A DNA stretch of 64,000 nucleotides from Streptomyces genisteinicus (GTDB lineage Bacteria; Actinomycetota; Actinomycetes; Streptomycetales; Streptomycetaceae), in the NCBI RefSeq assembly GCF_014489615.1, contig NZ_CP060825.1, positions 3,858,501-3,922,500 on the forward strand, written 5' to 3'. The position numbers and the translations under genes are program-made. Position 1 is the stretch's first letter. Each line of letters starts with the position of its first letter. The notes under the pieces were generated by a model that saw only the letters and a program-made list of their open reading frames with translations, ran no database searches and had not been told where the DNA came from. This document shows, in pieces, positions 42,557 to 51,134 of the stretch.

Positions 42557-43441
42557 GTGTTCGTCCTGTTCGTCATACTCGTCATCGCCGCTGCGGTGAT
42601 GTTCTTCGTCGCCCGCGCCGGCGACCACCGGGGGCTGAGACTGGGTGCGCTGGGCGCGCTGATCGCCGGGCTGTTCGCCGGGGTCTCGAGCTGCGTCCAC
42701 GTGGTCAGCGCCTACGAGGTCGGCGTGCCCGTCACCTTCGGCAAGGTCGGCTCGCCGATGACCTCGGGGGTCAACCTCACCTCGCCGTTCACCGGCGTCA
42801 CCACGTTCTCCACGCGCCCCGTGGACCTCAACCTCTCCGACAAGGACGTGGTCGAGGTCCGCTCCTCGCAGGGCGGCGTCATGTACGCGGAGATCACCGT
42901 GAAGTGGGCGGTCACCCCGGCGAAGGCCGTGGAGCTGTACCGGCTGGCGGGCAGCGAGGACGCGATCCAGCAGCGTCTGGTCTTCCCGGACAGCCGGGAG
43001 ATCGTCCGCAACGTCTTCGCCCGGCACACCAGCGAGGAGGGCTACACCTCGGCCCGGGAGAAGATCAACACCGAGATCGGCGATCTGATCCGGGAGCGCC
43101 TGGCGCCCCGCGGCATCGCCGTGACGACGGTCAACCTGCGCAACGTGAAGCCCTCGGAGAAGCTCCAGGAGCAGATCGACTTCAAGATCCAGCAGGAGCA
43201 GGCGACCGAACGGGCGACGGAGGCGGGCCGCACGGCGAAGGCGGAGGCCGAGCGCCGGCGCATCGAGGCCGAGGGCATCGCCAGGGCGAACCGGATCCTG
43301 AGCGACTCCCTGACGGACAAGGTCCTCGCCAACCAGTGCATCGAGGCGTTCAAGGAGGCCGCGGCCCAGCAGCCGGTCTACGCGGTCCCGTGCGGCGGGG
43401 GGACGGGTAATCCGCTGATCGTGGACGGCACGAAGAACTGA
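42557..43441 (+). CDS. SPFH/band-7 (prohibitin-like) membrane protein
   Basis: 294 residues. Two N-terminal hydrophobic helices (VLFVILVIAAAVMFFV; LGALIAGLFAGVSSCV) precede a band-7 domain (SAYEVGVPVTFGKVGSPMTSG, ITVKWAVTP, GIAVTTVNLRNVKPSEKLQE) and a coiled-coil stretch (QQEQATERATEAGRTAKAEA). It is shorter than the flotillin elsewhere in this window and closer to prohibitins. Such proteins assemble membrane rings that organise or protect membrane proteins. The GTG start follows GGGGGGA by 5 bp. A strong hairpin follows the stop. Confidence 0.88.
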   Translation: MFVLFVILVIAAAVMFFVARAGDHRGLRLGALGALIAGLFAGVSSCVHVVSAYEVGVPVTFGKVGSPMTSGVNLTSPFTGVTTFSTRPVDLNLSDKDVVEVRSSQGGVMYAEITVKWAVTPAKAVELYRLAGSEDAIQQRLVFPDSREIVRNVFARHTSEEGYTSAREKINTEIGDLIRERLAPRGIAVTTVNLRNVKPSEKLQEQIDFKIQQEQATERATEAGRTAKAEAERRRIEAEGIARANRILSDSLTDKVLANQCIEAFKEAAAQQPVYAVPCGGGTGNPLIVDGTKN

Positions 43442-43450
43442 GCGCACGGC

Positions 43451-43483
43451 GAAGGGCCGCCCGCGTGACGCGGGCGGCCCTTC
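43451..43483. terminator. bidirectional terminator between band-7 and crp genes
   Basis: A 15-bp perfect stem (GAAGGGCCGCCCGCG / CGCGGGCGGCCCTTC) with a 3-nt loop lies between convergent genes. Confidence 0.8.
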
Positions 43484-43511
43484 GTGAAGTCCGCCGGGAC
43501 GCGGTGCGCGA

Positions 43512-44186
43512 TCAGCGCGAGCGCTTCGCGAGGCGCTCCACGTCCAGCAGGATCACCGCTCGGGCCTCCAGCCGCAGCCAGCCGCGCTGCGCGAAGTCGG
43601 CCAGCGCCTTGTTGACGGTCTCGCGGGAGGCGCCGACCAGCTGGGCGAGCTCCTCCTGCGTGAGGTCGTGGACGACGTGGATGCCCTCCTCCGACTGCAC
43701 GCCGAAGCGGCGCGAGAGGTCGAGCAGCGCGCGGGCGACACGGCCCGGCACGTCGGAGAAGACCAGGTCGGACATCTGGTCGTTGGTCTTGCGCAGGCGT
43801 CGGGCGACCGCGCGCAGCAGCGCCGTCGCGACCTCCGGGCGGACGTTCAGCCAGGGCTGGAGGTCGCCGTGGCCCAGGCCCAGCAGCTTCACCTCGGTCA
43901 GCGCGGTGGCGGTCGCGGTGCGCGGACCGGGGTCGAAGAGGGACAGTTCGCCGATCAGCTCGCCGGGTCCGAGGACGGCGAGCATGTTCTCGCGCCCGTC
44001 GGGGGACGTGCGGTGGAGCTTGACCTTGCCCTCCGTGACCACGTACAGGCGGTCGCCGGGGTCGCCCTCGTGGAAGAGCGCGTCGCCACGGGCGAGCGTC
44101 ACTTCACTCATCGAGGCGCGGAGCTCCGCGGCCTGCTCGTCATCGAGCGCCGCGAAGAGCGGGGCGCGCCGCAGAACGTCGTCCAC
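43512..44186 (-). CDS. crp: cAMP receptor protein Crp
   Basis: 224 residues, the length of Streptomyces Crp. The cyclic-nucleotide-binding domain (about 20-125) contains GELIGELSLFDPGPRTATAT, the phosphate-binding cassette. The C-terminal winged HTH holds LTQEELAQLVGASRETVNKA. Crp with cAMP controls germination, development and antibiotic production in Streptomyces. The GTG start (VDDVLRRAPLF) is fixed by AAGGAGAG 7 bp upstream. A site matching GTG-N6-GNCAC lies about 130 bp upstream. Confidence 0.95.
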   Translation of the reverse strand: MDDVLRRAPLFAALDDEQAAELRASMSEVTLARGDALFHEGDPGDRLYVVTEGKVKLHRTSPDGRENMLAVLGPGELIGELSLFDPGPRTATATALTEVKLLGLGHGDLQPWLNVRPEVATALLRAVARRLRKTNDQMSDLVFSDVPGRVARALLDLSRRFGVQSEEGIHVVHDLTQEELAQLVGASRETVNKALADFAQRGWLRLEARAVILLDVERLAKRSR

Positions 44187-44315
44187 GAGTTCTCTCCTTG
44201 TCGACCTGCTCAGGGGACGTAGTCCCCCATGATGCCGGACCACGCTGCACTGTCCTGGGGACCCGGTGCCCCGCGGCGGCATCGTCGGGGACGAGGACCC
44301 CGGTACTAAACAATC

Positions 44316-44329
44316 GTGCGATCAGTCAC
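44316..44329. promoter_or_regulatory. Crp-binding-site-like sequence between crp and nth
   Basis: GTGCGATCAGTCAC fits the GTG-N6-GNCAC pattern that I recall for Streptomyces Crp. It lies in a locally AT-rich part of the 249-bp region between the divergent crp and nth genes, so Crp autoregulation is plausible. Binding is not shown here. Confidence 0.5.
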
Positions 44330-44435
44330 AACAAGTCTGACGTACTGACGCGCCCCTCCGTACGGCAGGGGTCCGATTGGGTCCTGATTCCGGGGGACCG
44401 CGGCGGATGTCGGCGGTCCCCCTTAGGCTGGCCGG

Positions 44436-45323
44436 GTGTCCAATTCGCCGGTGACAGTGCAGGCCAAGGGGGCTGGAAACGTGTCCGGAAAGCAGAATTC
44501 CGCTGTGGGCGAACACCCCTCGCCCGGTCCGGGCAGAAGGAAGAAATCGGTCAAACCGGAATCCCGGCTCGCGATGGTGCGCCGAGCCCGCCGGATCAAC
44601 CGTGAACTCGCCGAGGTCTTCCCGTACGCCCACCCCGAACTGGACTTCGAGAACCCCTACCAGCTCCTGATCGCCACGGTCCTGTCGGCCCAGACCACCG
44701 ATCTCCGCGTCAACCAGACCACCCCCGCCCTCTTCGCCGCGTACCCGACGCCCGAGGACCTCGCGGCGGCGGTCCCCGAGGAGGTCGAGGAGCTCATCCG
44801 GCCGACCGGCTTCTTCCGCGCCAAGACCAGGTCGATCATGGGGCTCTCCAAGGCGATCCGGGACGACTTCGGCGGCGAGGTGCCCGGCACGCTGAAGGAA
44901 CTCGTCACCCTGCCCGGTGTGGGGCGCAAGACCGCCTTCGTCGTCCTCGGCAACGCCTTCGGCGTCCCCGGCATCACCGTCGACACCCACTTCATGCGGC
45001 TGGTGCGCCGCTGGAAGTGGACCGAGCAGGACGACCCGGGGAAGATCGAGGCCGAGATCGCCACGATCTTCCCCAAGTCCGAGTGGACGATGCTCTCGCA
45101 CCGCGTGATCTTCCACGGCCGCCGCATCTGCCACGCCCGCAGGCCGGCCTGCGGCGCCTGCCCGATCACCCACCTCTGCCCCTCGTACGGTGAGGGCGAG
45201 ACGGACCCGGAGAAGGCGAAGAAGCTCCTCAAGTACGAGATGGGCGGCCGGCCGGGGCAGCGCCTCAAGCCGCCCCCGGACTACCCGGGCACGCCGGCGC
45301 CCGCCGCGGGTACCGCCGAGTGA
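44436..45323 (+). CDS. nth: endonuclease III
   Basis: 295 residues including a ~45-residue N-terminal extension. The helix-hairpin-helix LPGVGRKTAFVVLGNAFG carries the catalytic Lys (near 165), followed by the catalytic Asp in TVDTHFMRLV (near 183). A [4Fe-4S] cluster is bound by CX6CX2CX5C (CHARRPACGACPITHLC, first Cys near 232). The enzyme removes oxidised pyrimidines and nicks abasic sites in base excision repair. The GTG at 44436 may be too early; GTG 44481 gives a form without the first 15 residues. Divergent from crp. Confidence 0.93.
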   Translation: MSNSPVTVQAKGAGNVSGKQNSAVGEHPSPGPGRRKKSVKPESRLAMVRRARRINRELAEVFPYAHPELDFENPYQLLIATVLSAQTTDLRVNQTTPALFAAYPTPEDLAAAVPEEVEELIRPTGFFRAKTRSIMGLSKAIRDDFGGEVPGTLKELVTLPGVGRKTAFVVLGNAFGVPGITVDTHFMRLVRRWKWTEQDDPGKIEAEIATIFPKSEWTMLSHRVIFHGRRICHARRPACGACPITHLCPSYGEGETDPEKAKKLLKYEMGGRPGQRLKPPPDYPGTPAPAAGTAE

Positions 45324-45393
45324 GCTCTCGCCGGGCGGTCCGCCGCGAGGAACGATCCGGGATCCCCGGGGCGTTGAGCACCCAGGGGTGCCC

Positions 45394-46119
45394 ATGACAC
45401 GCGCAGGAGAAGAGACGTACGAGGCGTACGAGCGGTCCGGCCGGGCCGGTGACGAGCCGGCCGTGACCACCGAAGGCATGCCCGCGTGGCTGGACCCCGT
45501 GGTGCGCGCCGCCGGTGCCGTCCAGCCCCACCAGCTCAGCCGCTTCCTGCCGCCGGCCGACGGGGGCGGCCGGCAGTCGGCCGTCCTCGTCCTGTTCGGC
45601 GAGGGCGCGCGGGGCCCCGAACTGCTGCTGATGGAGCGGGCCGGCACCCTGCGCTCCCACGCGGGCCAGCCCTCGTTCCCCGGCGGCGCCCTGGATCCGG
45701 AGGACGGCGACCCGGCCACCACGGGCCCGCTGCGTGCCGCGCTGCGCGAGGCCTGGGAGGAGACGGGCCTGGATCCGTCCGGCGTCCAGACGTTCGGCGT
45801 GCTGCCCAAGCTCTACATCCCGGTGAGCGGATTCGTGGTGACGCCCGTACTGGGATGGTGGCGCGCCCCCAGCCCGGTCTCCGTGGTCGATCCCGCCGAG
45901 ACCGCCCGTGTCTTCACCGTGCCCGTGGCCGATCTCACGGACCCGGCCAACCGTGCGACCGCCGTGCACCCGAGCGGTCACGCGGGGCCCGCCTTCCTGG
46001 TGGAATCGGCCCTGGTCTGGGGGTTCACCGCCGGGGTCATCGACCGGCTGCTGCACTTCTCCGGCTGGGAACGCCCGTGGGACCGCTCCAGGGAGGTCCC
46101 GCTCGACTGGCGCGCATGA
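45394..46119 (+). CDS. Nudix hydrolase, CoA pyrophosphatase type
   Basis: 241 residues. The coenzyme-A-specific NuBox precedes the Nudix box: LLMERAGTLRSHAGQPSFPG. Then GGALDPEDG and LREAWEETGLDPSG form the metal site. Members cleave CoA or its oxidised forms to 4'-phosphopantetheine and 3',5'-ADP. ATG start at 45394. It lies between nth and the MarP-like gene on the same strand, an order I recall as conserved in Streptomyces. Confidence 0.88.
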   Translation: MTRAGEETYEAYERSGRAGDEPAVTTEGMPAWLDPVVRAAGAVQPHQLSRFLPPADGGGRQSAVLVLFGEGARGPELLLMERAGTLRSHAGQPSFPGGALDPEDGDPATTGPLRAALREAWEETGLDPSGVQTFGVLPKLYIPVSGFVVTPVLGWWRAPSPVSVVDPAETARVFTVPVADLTDPANRATAVHPSGHAGPAFLVESALVWGFTAGVIDRLLHFSGWERPWDRSREVPLDWRA

Positions 46120-46235
46120 CAGGGTGGCCAGGCACAGGTCCCGCCCCGGGACACCTGGCGCAAGCGGCCGAGCCGCGGACCGAGGACGCATAGCCGGCAG
46201 GAGCACCCGGCGACGACACAGCGAGGCTGAAGACG

Positions 46236-47435
46236 GTGAACGTGCTGGACATCCTGTTGCTGGTCGCCGCTGTCTGGTTCGCGGTCGTCGGCTACCGCCA
46301 GGGCTTCGTCGTCGGCATCCTCTCGGTGATCGGCTTCCTCGGCGGCGGCCTCGTCGCCGTCTACCTCCTGCCCGTGGTGTGGGGGGCGCTGACCGACGAC
46401 GCCGAGGTCTCCACCACGGCGGCCATCGTCGCCGTCGTCATCGTGATCGTCTGCGCCTCCGTCGGACAGGCCTTCACCACCCACCTCGGCAACAAGCTGC
46501 GCACCCACATCACCTGGTCGCCCGCCCGGGCGCTGGACGCCACGGGCGGCGCGCTGGTCAACGTCGTCGCGATGCTGCTCGTCGCCTGGCTCATCGGCTC
46601 CGCCCTGGCCGGCACCTCCCTGCCGACCCTCGGCAAGGAGGTCCGCGGCTCGAAGGTGCTGCTCGGCGTCTCCCGGGTGATGCCCGATCAGGCGAACACC
46701 TGGTTCACGGACTTCTCCTCCGTCCTCGCGCAGAACGGATTCCCCCAGGTCTTCAGCCCCTTCGCCAACGAGCCCATCACCGAGGTCCAGGCGCCCGACC
46801 CCGCGCTGGTGGGCAGCCCGGTCGCCGCCCGCGCCAAGCAGTCCATCGTGAAGGTCGTCGGCACCGCGCCCAGCTGCGGCAAGGTCCTCGAAGGCACCGG
46901 CTTCGTCTTCGACAAGCGCCGGGTGATGACCAACGCCCACGTCGTCGGCGGCGTGGACGAGCCCACCGTCCAGATAGGCGGCGAGGGCAGGCTCTACGAC
47001 GCCAAGGTCGTCCTGTACGACTGGGAGCGGGACATCGCCGTGCTGGACGTCCCCGACCTCACGGCACGACCCCTCCAGTTCACCGACGAGGACGCCCGCA
47101 GCGGCGACAGCGCGATCGTGGCCGGCTTCCCCGAGAACGGCGCCTACGACGTCCGCTCCGCCCGCGTCCGCGGCCGCATCAACGCCAACGGGCCCGACAT
47201 CTACCACCGGGGCACGGTCCGCCGCGACGTGTACTCGCTCTTCGCGACCGTCCGCCAGGGCAACTCGGGCGGCCCGCTGCTCACCACGGACGGCAAGGTC
47301 TCCGGCGTCATCTTCGCCCGCTCTCTCGACGACGCCGACACCGGCTACGCCCTCACCGTCGACGAGATCCGCGAGGACATCGCCAAGGGCCGCTCGGCCA
47401 ACCAGCAGGTCGACAGCCAGGGATGCGCGCTGTAG
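46236..47435 (+). CDS. MarP-like membrane serine protease (CvpA-like plus trypsin domains)
   Basis: 399 residues. Four N-terminal membrane helices form a CvpA/colicin-V-production-like domain (DILLLVAAVWFAVVGYRQGF onward). A periplasm-facing chymotrypsin-fold protease follows, with the triad His in TNAHVVGG (near 235), Asp in ERDIAVLDV (near 267) and Ser in QGNSGGPLL (near 343). M. tuberculosis MarP (Rv3671c) has the same layout and supports acid and oxidative resistance. A disulfide pair as in MarP is not obvious. GTG start with GAGG about 10 bp upstream. Confidence 0.92.
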   Translation: MNVLDILLLVAAVWFAVVGYRQGFVVGILSVIGFLGGGLVAVYLLPVVWGALTDDAEVSTTAAIVAVVIVIVCASVGQAFTTHLGNKLRTHITWSPARALDATGGALVNVVAMLLVAWLIGSALAGTSLPTLGKEVRGSKVLLGVSRVMPDQANTWFTDFSSVLAQNGFPQVFSPFANEPITEVQAPDPALVGSPVAARAKQSIVKVVGTAPSCGKVLEGTGFVFDKRRVMTNAHVVGGVDEPTVQIGGEGRLYDAKVVLYDWERDIAVLDVPDLTARPLQFTDEDARSGDSAIVAGFPENGAYDVRSARVRGRINANGPDIYHRGTVRRDVYSLFATVRQGNSGGPLLTTDGKVSGVIFARSLDDADTGYALTVDEIREDIAKGRSANQQVDSQGCAL

Positions 47436-47460
47436 CCGGGTCCGGCGCCGCCCGGGCGCG

Positions 47461-47583
47461 GGTGCCCGGCGGCACGCGTGCGAGGGGCGGGGTGCTCGGT
47501 GGCACACGTGCGGGGTGCGCGGGTGCTCGGTGGCACACGTGCGGGGTGCGCGGGTGCCCGGCGGTACGCGTGCGAGGTGTGCG
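47461..47583. repeat. four tandem copies of a ~31-bp GC-rich repeat
   Basis: Units at 47461-47490 (30 bp), 47491-47521, 47522-47552 and 47553-47583. Units 2 and 3 are identical (GGTGCTCGGTGGCACACGTG followed by CGGGGTGCGCG). Units 1 and 4 differ at several positions. The array begins 26 bp past the marP-like stop. There are no spacers between units, so it is not a CRISPR. Confidence 0.8.
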
Positions 47584-47977
47584 GATACGCCGGTGCGCGT
47601 ACCGGGTAATCGTCCGGACGGGGCCGTCCGGCCGTCAGCCCCGCGGATGCCTCAGACGCGCCGACACCCAGCGGGCGCGGCGACGGAGGATGCGCGGAAT
47701 GCCCATCCCGTCTCCGGGATGCTCGTGGCTCCCGCCGGGGGAGTCGCCACGGTCGTGGCTGATCGGCCCGTTGGCCGAGCGGCGGTTGCGTGCTGCGTCA
47801 CTGTAGTCGTGCGTCCAGCCCATACCGGGACGTCTGCCCGGGCCTCAAGGTCGGTAACCGCGTCCCGGGCGTCCAATTGGCCTATGCGCCAGGCATTTGG
47901 CCGTTCGTAGGACAACCGTTCCCGGACTGCACCCGAACGGCCCATCGGCCGCCGCCGTACGGCCCCCTCACGGGCCC
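47584..47977. other. gene-free remainder of the marP-like/epoxide hydrolase gap
   Basis: No coding region recognised in about 390 bp. The convergent orientation of the flanking genes means no promoter is required here. Bases about 47800-47900 are locally less GC-rich without a clear reason. Confidence 0.35.
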
Positions 47978-48925
47978 TCAGCGGTCCGGCTCGGGGTCCT
48001 TGAGCCAGTTGATGAGCTCCCCGGAGAACGCCACGGGATCCTCCTCATGGGGGAAGTGGCCGAGCCCGTCGAACAGGCGCCAGCGGTAGGGCGCTTCGAC
48101 GTACTCGCCCGAACCGGCGGCGCTGCGCGTGCGCATCGCCGGGTCGAGCGACCCGTGCAGATGCAGCGTCGGCACCCGCACCGGGCGCTTCATGCGGCGG
48201 TTGAACTGGAAGCCGTCCGGCCGCGCGAGCGACCGCACCATCCACCGGTACGGCTCGATCGAGCAGTGGGCCGTCGACGGGATGCACATCGCGCGCCGGT
48301 AGACGTCGACCGCCTCCTCGTCGACCGGCTGCGGTCCGGACCACTCCCGGATCAGCCGGCCGACCAGGGCCGCGTCGTCCGCGACCAGTTGCCGCTCCGG
48401 GATCCACGGGCGCTGGAAGCCCCACACGTACGATCCCGCCCGGCTCTGCGCGAAGTCGGAGAGCATCGCCGACCGCCACCGCCGCGGATGGGGCATCGAG
48501 GAGACCGCGAGCCGGCGCACCAGCTTGGGCCGCATCACGGCCGCCGTCCAGGCCAGGTAACCGCCCAGGTCGTGGCCGACCAGCGCCGCGTCCGGCTCGC
48601 CGAGCGAGCGCACCACCCCGGTGATGTCGAGCGCGAGGTTCGCCGGGTCGTAGCCCCGGGGCGTGCGGTCGCTGCCGCCCACGCCCCGCAGGTCCATCGC
48701 TACGGCCCGGAAGCCCGCGTCGGCGAGGGCGGTGAGCTGGTGCCGCCAGGTCCACCAGAACTGCGGGAACCCGTGCAGCAGCATCACCAGCGGCCCGTCG
48801 CCCATCTCCACGATGTGGAAGCGGGCGCCGTTGGCTGCCACGTCACGGTGGGTCCAGGGACCGTCGACGCGTACGGGGCTGCCGAGGGCGGAGAAGCCGC
48901 CGGGGCTGGATTCAGGGGCCGTCAT
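47978..48925 (-). CDS. alpha/beta hydrolase with epoxide-hydrolase motifs
   Basis: 315 residues. The oxyanion motif HGFP (MLLHGFPQFWWTWRHQL) and an aspartate nucleophile in the elbow (LVGHDLGGYLAW, Asp near 118) are the combination found in epoxide hydrolases and haloalkane dehalogenases rather than serine esterases. A cap region with aromatic residues follows, and the catalytic His is in GLGHFPHEEDP near the C-terminus. Cytosolic; substrate unknown. Confidence 0.88.
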   Translation of the reverse strand: MTAPESSPGGFSALGSPVRVDGPWTHRDVAANGARFHIVEMGDGPLVMLLHGFPQFWWTWRHQLTALADAGFRAVAMDLRGVGGSDRTPRGYDPANLALDITGVVRSLGEPDAALVGHDLGGYLAWTAAVMRPKLVRRLAVSSMPHPRRWRSAMLSDFAQSRAGSYVWGFQRPWIPERQLVADDAALVGRLIREWSGPQPVDEEAVDVYRRAMCIPSTAHCSIEPYRWMVRSLARPDGFQFNRRMKRPVRVPTLHLHGSLDPAMRTRSAAGSGEYVEAPYRWRLFDGLGHFPHEEDPVAFSGELINWLKDPEPDR

Positions 48926-49001
48926 GCAGATGAGCGTGCCACAACCGGGGGCGACGCGTTCGCCGGGCCCGGCGGCGGTGCCGCCGGACCGGTGAGCCCG
49001 G

Positions 49002-49493
49002 TCACACCAGAGCCTTGTCCTCCCGGACCCCGCCCGTCAGCTCCGGCCGCGGCTCGGGCCGGGGGTGCGGCTTGGCGTTCTGGAGCACCGCCGCGGTCTC
49101 CTTGGCCGACGCGACCGCCTTCTGGGGACCCTTGCCCTTCTTGGCCTTCTTCACGAACACCAGGCCGACCAGCGCGAGCAGCAGGGCCAGGGCGACGTTC
49201 ACGGCGAACGACAGCAGGAAGCACAGGGCCATGTTCCAGCCCGTCCACGTCCGGAAGCCGTAGGCGAGGGCGAAGCTCAGCATCGGCAGCGAGAACAGCA
49301 GCACCATGGCGGCGACGGTGAAGAGCCCGCCGCCGATGCCGGCCTTCTTCACGTCCTGGCGCAGTTGCGCCTTGGCCAGTGCGATCTCGTCGTGCACCAG
49401 CGCCGACATCTCGGCCGTCGCCGAAGCGACCAGCTGTCCGAGACTGCGGTCGGCGCCGACAGCCTTCGCCGTGGTGTTGCCGGGATCGCTCAT
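49002..49493 (-). CDS. phage-holin-like (DUF1469) membrane protein
   Basis: 163 residues. A polar N-terminus (SLGQLVASATAEMSALVHDE, IALAKAQLRQDVKKAGIG) is followed by two membrane helices (VAAMVLLFSLPMLSFALAY; MALCFLLSFAVNVALALLLA) and a Lys/Pro-rich tail. This pattern defines the holin superfamily III/DUF1469 proteins common in actinobacterial chromosomes; despite the name there is no phage context here. GGAGAGGGAG precedes the ATG. Confidence 0.85.
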   Translation of the reverse strand: MSDPGNTTAKAVGADRSLGQLVASATAEMSALVHDEIALAKAQLRQDVKKAGIGGGLFTVAAMVLLFSLPMLSFALAYGFRTWTGWNMALCFLLSFAVNVALALLLALVGLVFVKKAKKGKGPQKAVASAKETAAVLQNAKPHPRPEPRPELTGGVREDKALV

Positions 49494-49548
49494 CGCTGAC
49501 TCCCTCTCCAGTTCCTGCGGTCTGCGCGTACTACGGTCCGATGTCAGA

Positions 49549-50943
49549 TCATGCCGGACTGTCGCCGCCGTCGCTCGACGCCCCCGCCGCTCGGGCCTTC
49601 CGGCGGTGCTCGGCGGCCTTCTCCTCGTAGATCGCCGCCATCCGCAAGTGGTAAGCGGGGTCGTCCTGTTCGTAGACGTCCGGGACACCTGACATGTCCT
49701 CATCGCGCTCCTCGTACTCGTAGAGCGCCTGGTACGTGCGTACCCGCATTTTGAGGAGGACTCCTGCGAGAAGTGCGGCGATCAGGGAACCGACCAGTAC
49801 CGCCGCCTTCACCTGGTCGGTGAGGGCGGGGTCGTCGTCGAAGGCGAGTTCGCCGATCAGCAGGGACACCGTGAACCCGATGCCGGCGAGGGTGGCCAGC
49901 GCGAAGACGTCCGGCCAGCGCAGATCGGGATTCAGCTCCGCCTTGGTGAAGCGTGCCGTCAGCCAGGTGCCGCCGAAGATGCCCACGGCCTTGCCGACGA
50001 CCAGTCCGAGGACGACGCCGAGCGTCTCCGGCCGGGTGAAGACGTCTCCGAGGGCGCCGCCCGAGACCGTGACACCGGCCGAGAACAGGGCGAACAGCGG
50101 TACGGCCACACCCGCCGACAGCGGCCGCACCAGGTGCTCGATGTGCTCGCCGGGGGAGTGCTCCTCGCCCTCGCGCCGGGTGCAGCGCAGCATCAGGCCC
50201 ATCGCCACGCCCGCGATGGTGGCGTGCACGCCGCTGTTGTACATCAGGCCCCAGACGACCAGCGCGAGCGGTACGTACACGTACCAGCCCCGCACCTCCT
50301 TGCGCAGCAGCAGCCAGAAGAGCGCGAGACCGGCGAAGGCCCCGCCGAGGGCCGCGAAGTTCAGGTCGGCGGTGAAGAAGACCGCGATGATCAGGATCGC
50401 GAAGAGGTCGTCCACGACGGCCAGGGTCAGCAGGAAGGCCCGCAGCGCCGAGGGGAGGGAGGCACCGAGCACGGCGAGCACCGCGAGGGCGAAGGCGATG
50501 TCCGTCGCGGTCGGGACCGCCCAGCCGGAAGTGGAACCGCCGCCGGTGGTCGTGACGATCAGATACACCAGGGCGGGCATGACCATGCCGCAGAGCGCGG
50601 CGACGACCGGAAGTGCCGCGGCTCGCGGGTCGCGCAGCTCGCCGGCGACGAGTTCCCGCTTGAGTTCGATGCCGGCGACGAAGAAGAAGACCGCGAGTAG
50701 CCCGTCAGCCGCCCAGTGGGCGACGGAGAGGTCCAGGCCGAGTGCCGAGGGCCCGAAGTGGAAGTCGCTCACCGAGGCGTAGCTGCCGCCGAAGGTGTTG
50801 GCCCAGACAAGGGCCGCGACCGCCGCGACGAGCAGGAGCACTCCGCCGACGGTCTCCGTGCGCAGTGCGTCCGCGACATAGGTGCGCTCGGGCAGCGAGA
50901 GGCGGCCGAGGACGGTGCGGGGAGTGGGGGGCGACGGGGCCAC
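49549..50943 (-). CDS. nhaA: Na+/H+ antiporter NhaA
   Basis: 464 residues with about 12 membrane helices. It carries the NhaA signature helix with the paired aspartates (LLTLAVVDDLFAILIIAVFF), the GIELKRELVAGELRDPR block, PTATDIAFALAVL, and FALATLAGIGFTVSLLIGEL near the end. It exchanges sodium for protons across the cytoplasmic membrane. The C-terminal ~60 residues are a charged cytoplasmic extension (YEYEERDEDMSGVPDVYEQD) absent from E. coli NhaA. The GTG start is supported by GGAGG about 10 bp upstream. Confidence 0.94.
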   Translation of the reverse strand: MAPSPPTPRTVLGRLSLPERTYVADALRTETVGGVLLLVAAVAALVWANTFGGSYASVSDFHFGPSALGLDLSVAHWAADGLLAVFFFVAGIELKRELVAGELRDPRAAALPVVAALCGMVMPALVYLIVTTTGGGSTSGWAVPTATDIAFALAVLAVLGASLPSALRAFLLTLAVVDDLFAILIIAVFFTADLNFAALGGAFAGLALFWLLLRKEVRGWYVYVPLALVVWGLMYNSGVHATIAGVAMGLMLRCTRREGEEHSPGEHIEHLVRPLSAGVAVPLFALFSAGVTVSGGALGDVFTRPETLGVVLGLVVGKAVGIFGGTWLTARFTKAELNPDLRWPDVFALATLAGIGFTVSLLIGELAFDDDPALTDQVKAAVLVGSLIAALLAGVLLKMRVRTYQALYEYEERDEDMSGVPDVYEQDDPAYHLRMAAIYEEKAAEHRRKARAAGASSDGGDSPA

Positions 50944-51081
50944 GAGCGGAAACCTCCGGTCGGTCGGGCATGGCAGAACACTTGCCGACCAGACTTCCCG
51001 GCGCACCTTGAACAGCTACTGCGTCGTTGACGCGGCCTTAACCCTACCCGCATGCCTCTCCGGCAGGACTGTGGACATGAC

Positions 51082-51112
51082 AGGGCCCCGCCGCGCTGTG
51101 CGCGGCGGGGCC
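51082..51112 (-). terminator. terminator of the acetyl-CoA synthetase gene
   Basis: GGGCCCCGCCGCGC / GCGCGGCGGGGCCC is a 14-bp perfect stem with a 3-nt loop, 22 bp past the acs stop. Confidence 0.8.
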
Positions 51113-51134
51113 CTCGGACGGAGCGATCGACGTG

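Noticed and set aside
47461..47583. Tandem repeats considered as a CRISPR array
   Set aside because: Units abut with no spacers, and no cas genes are nearby.
49002..49493. Prophage lysis cassette suggested by the holin-like protein
   Set aside because: No endolysin or phage genes nearby; DUF1469 proteins are normal chromosomal genes in actinobacteria.
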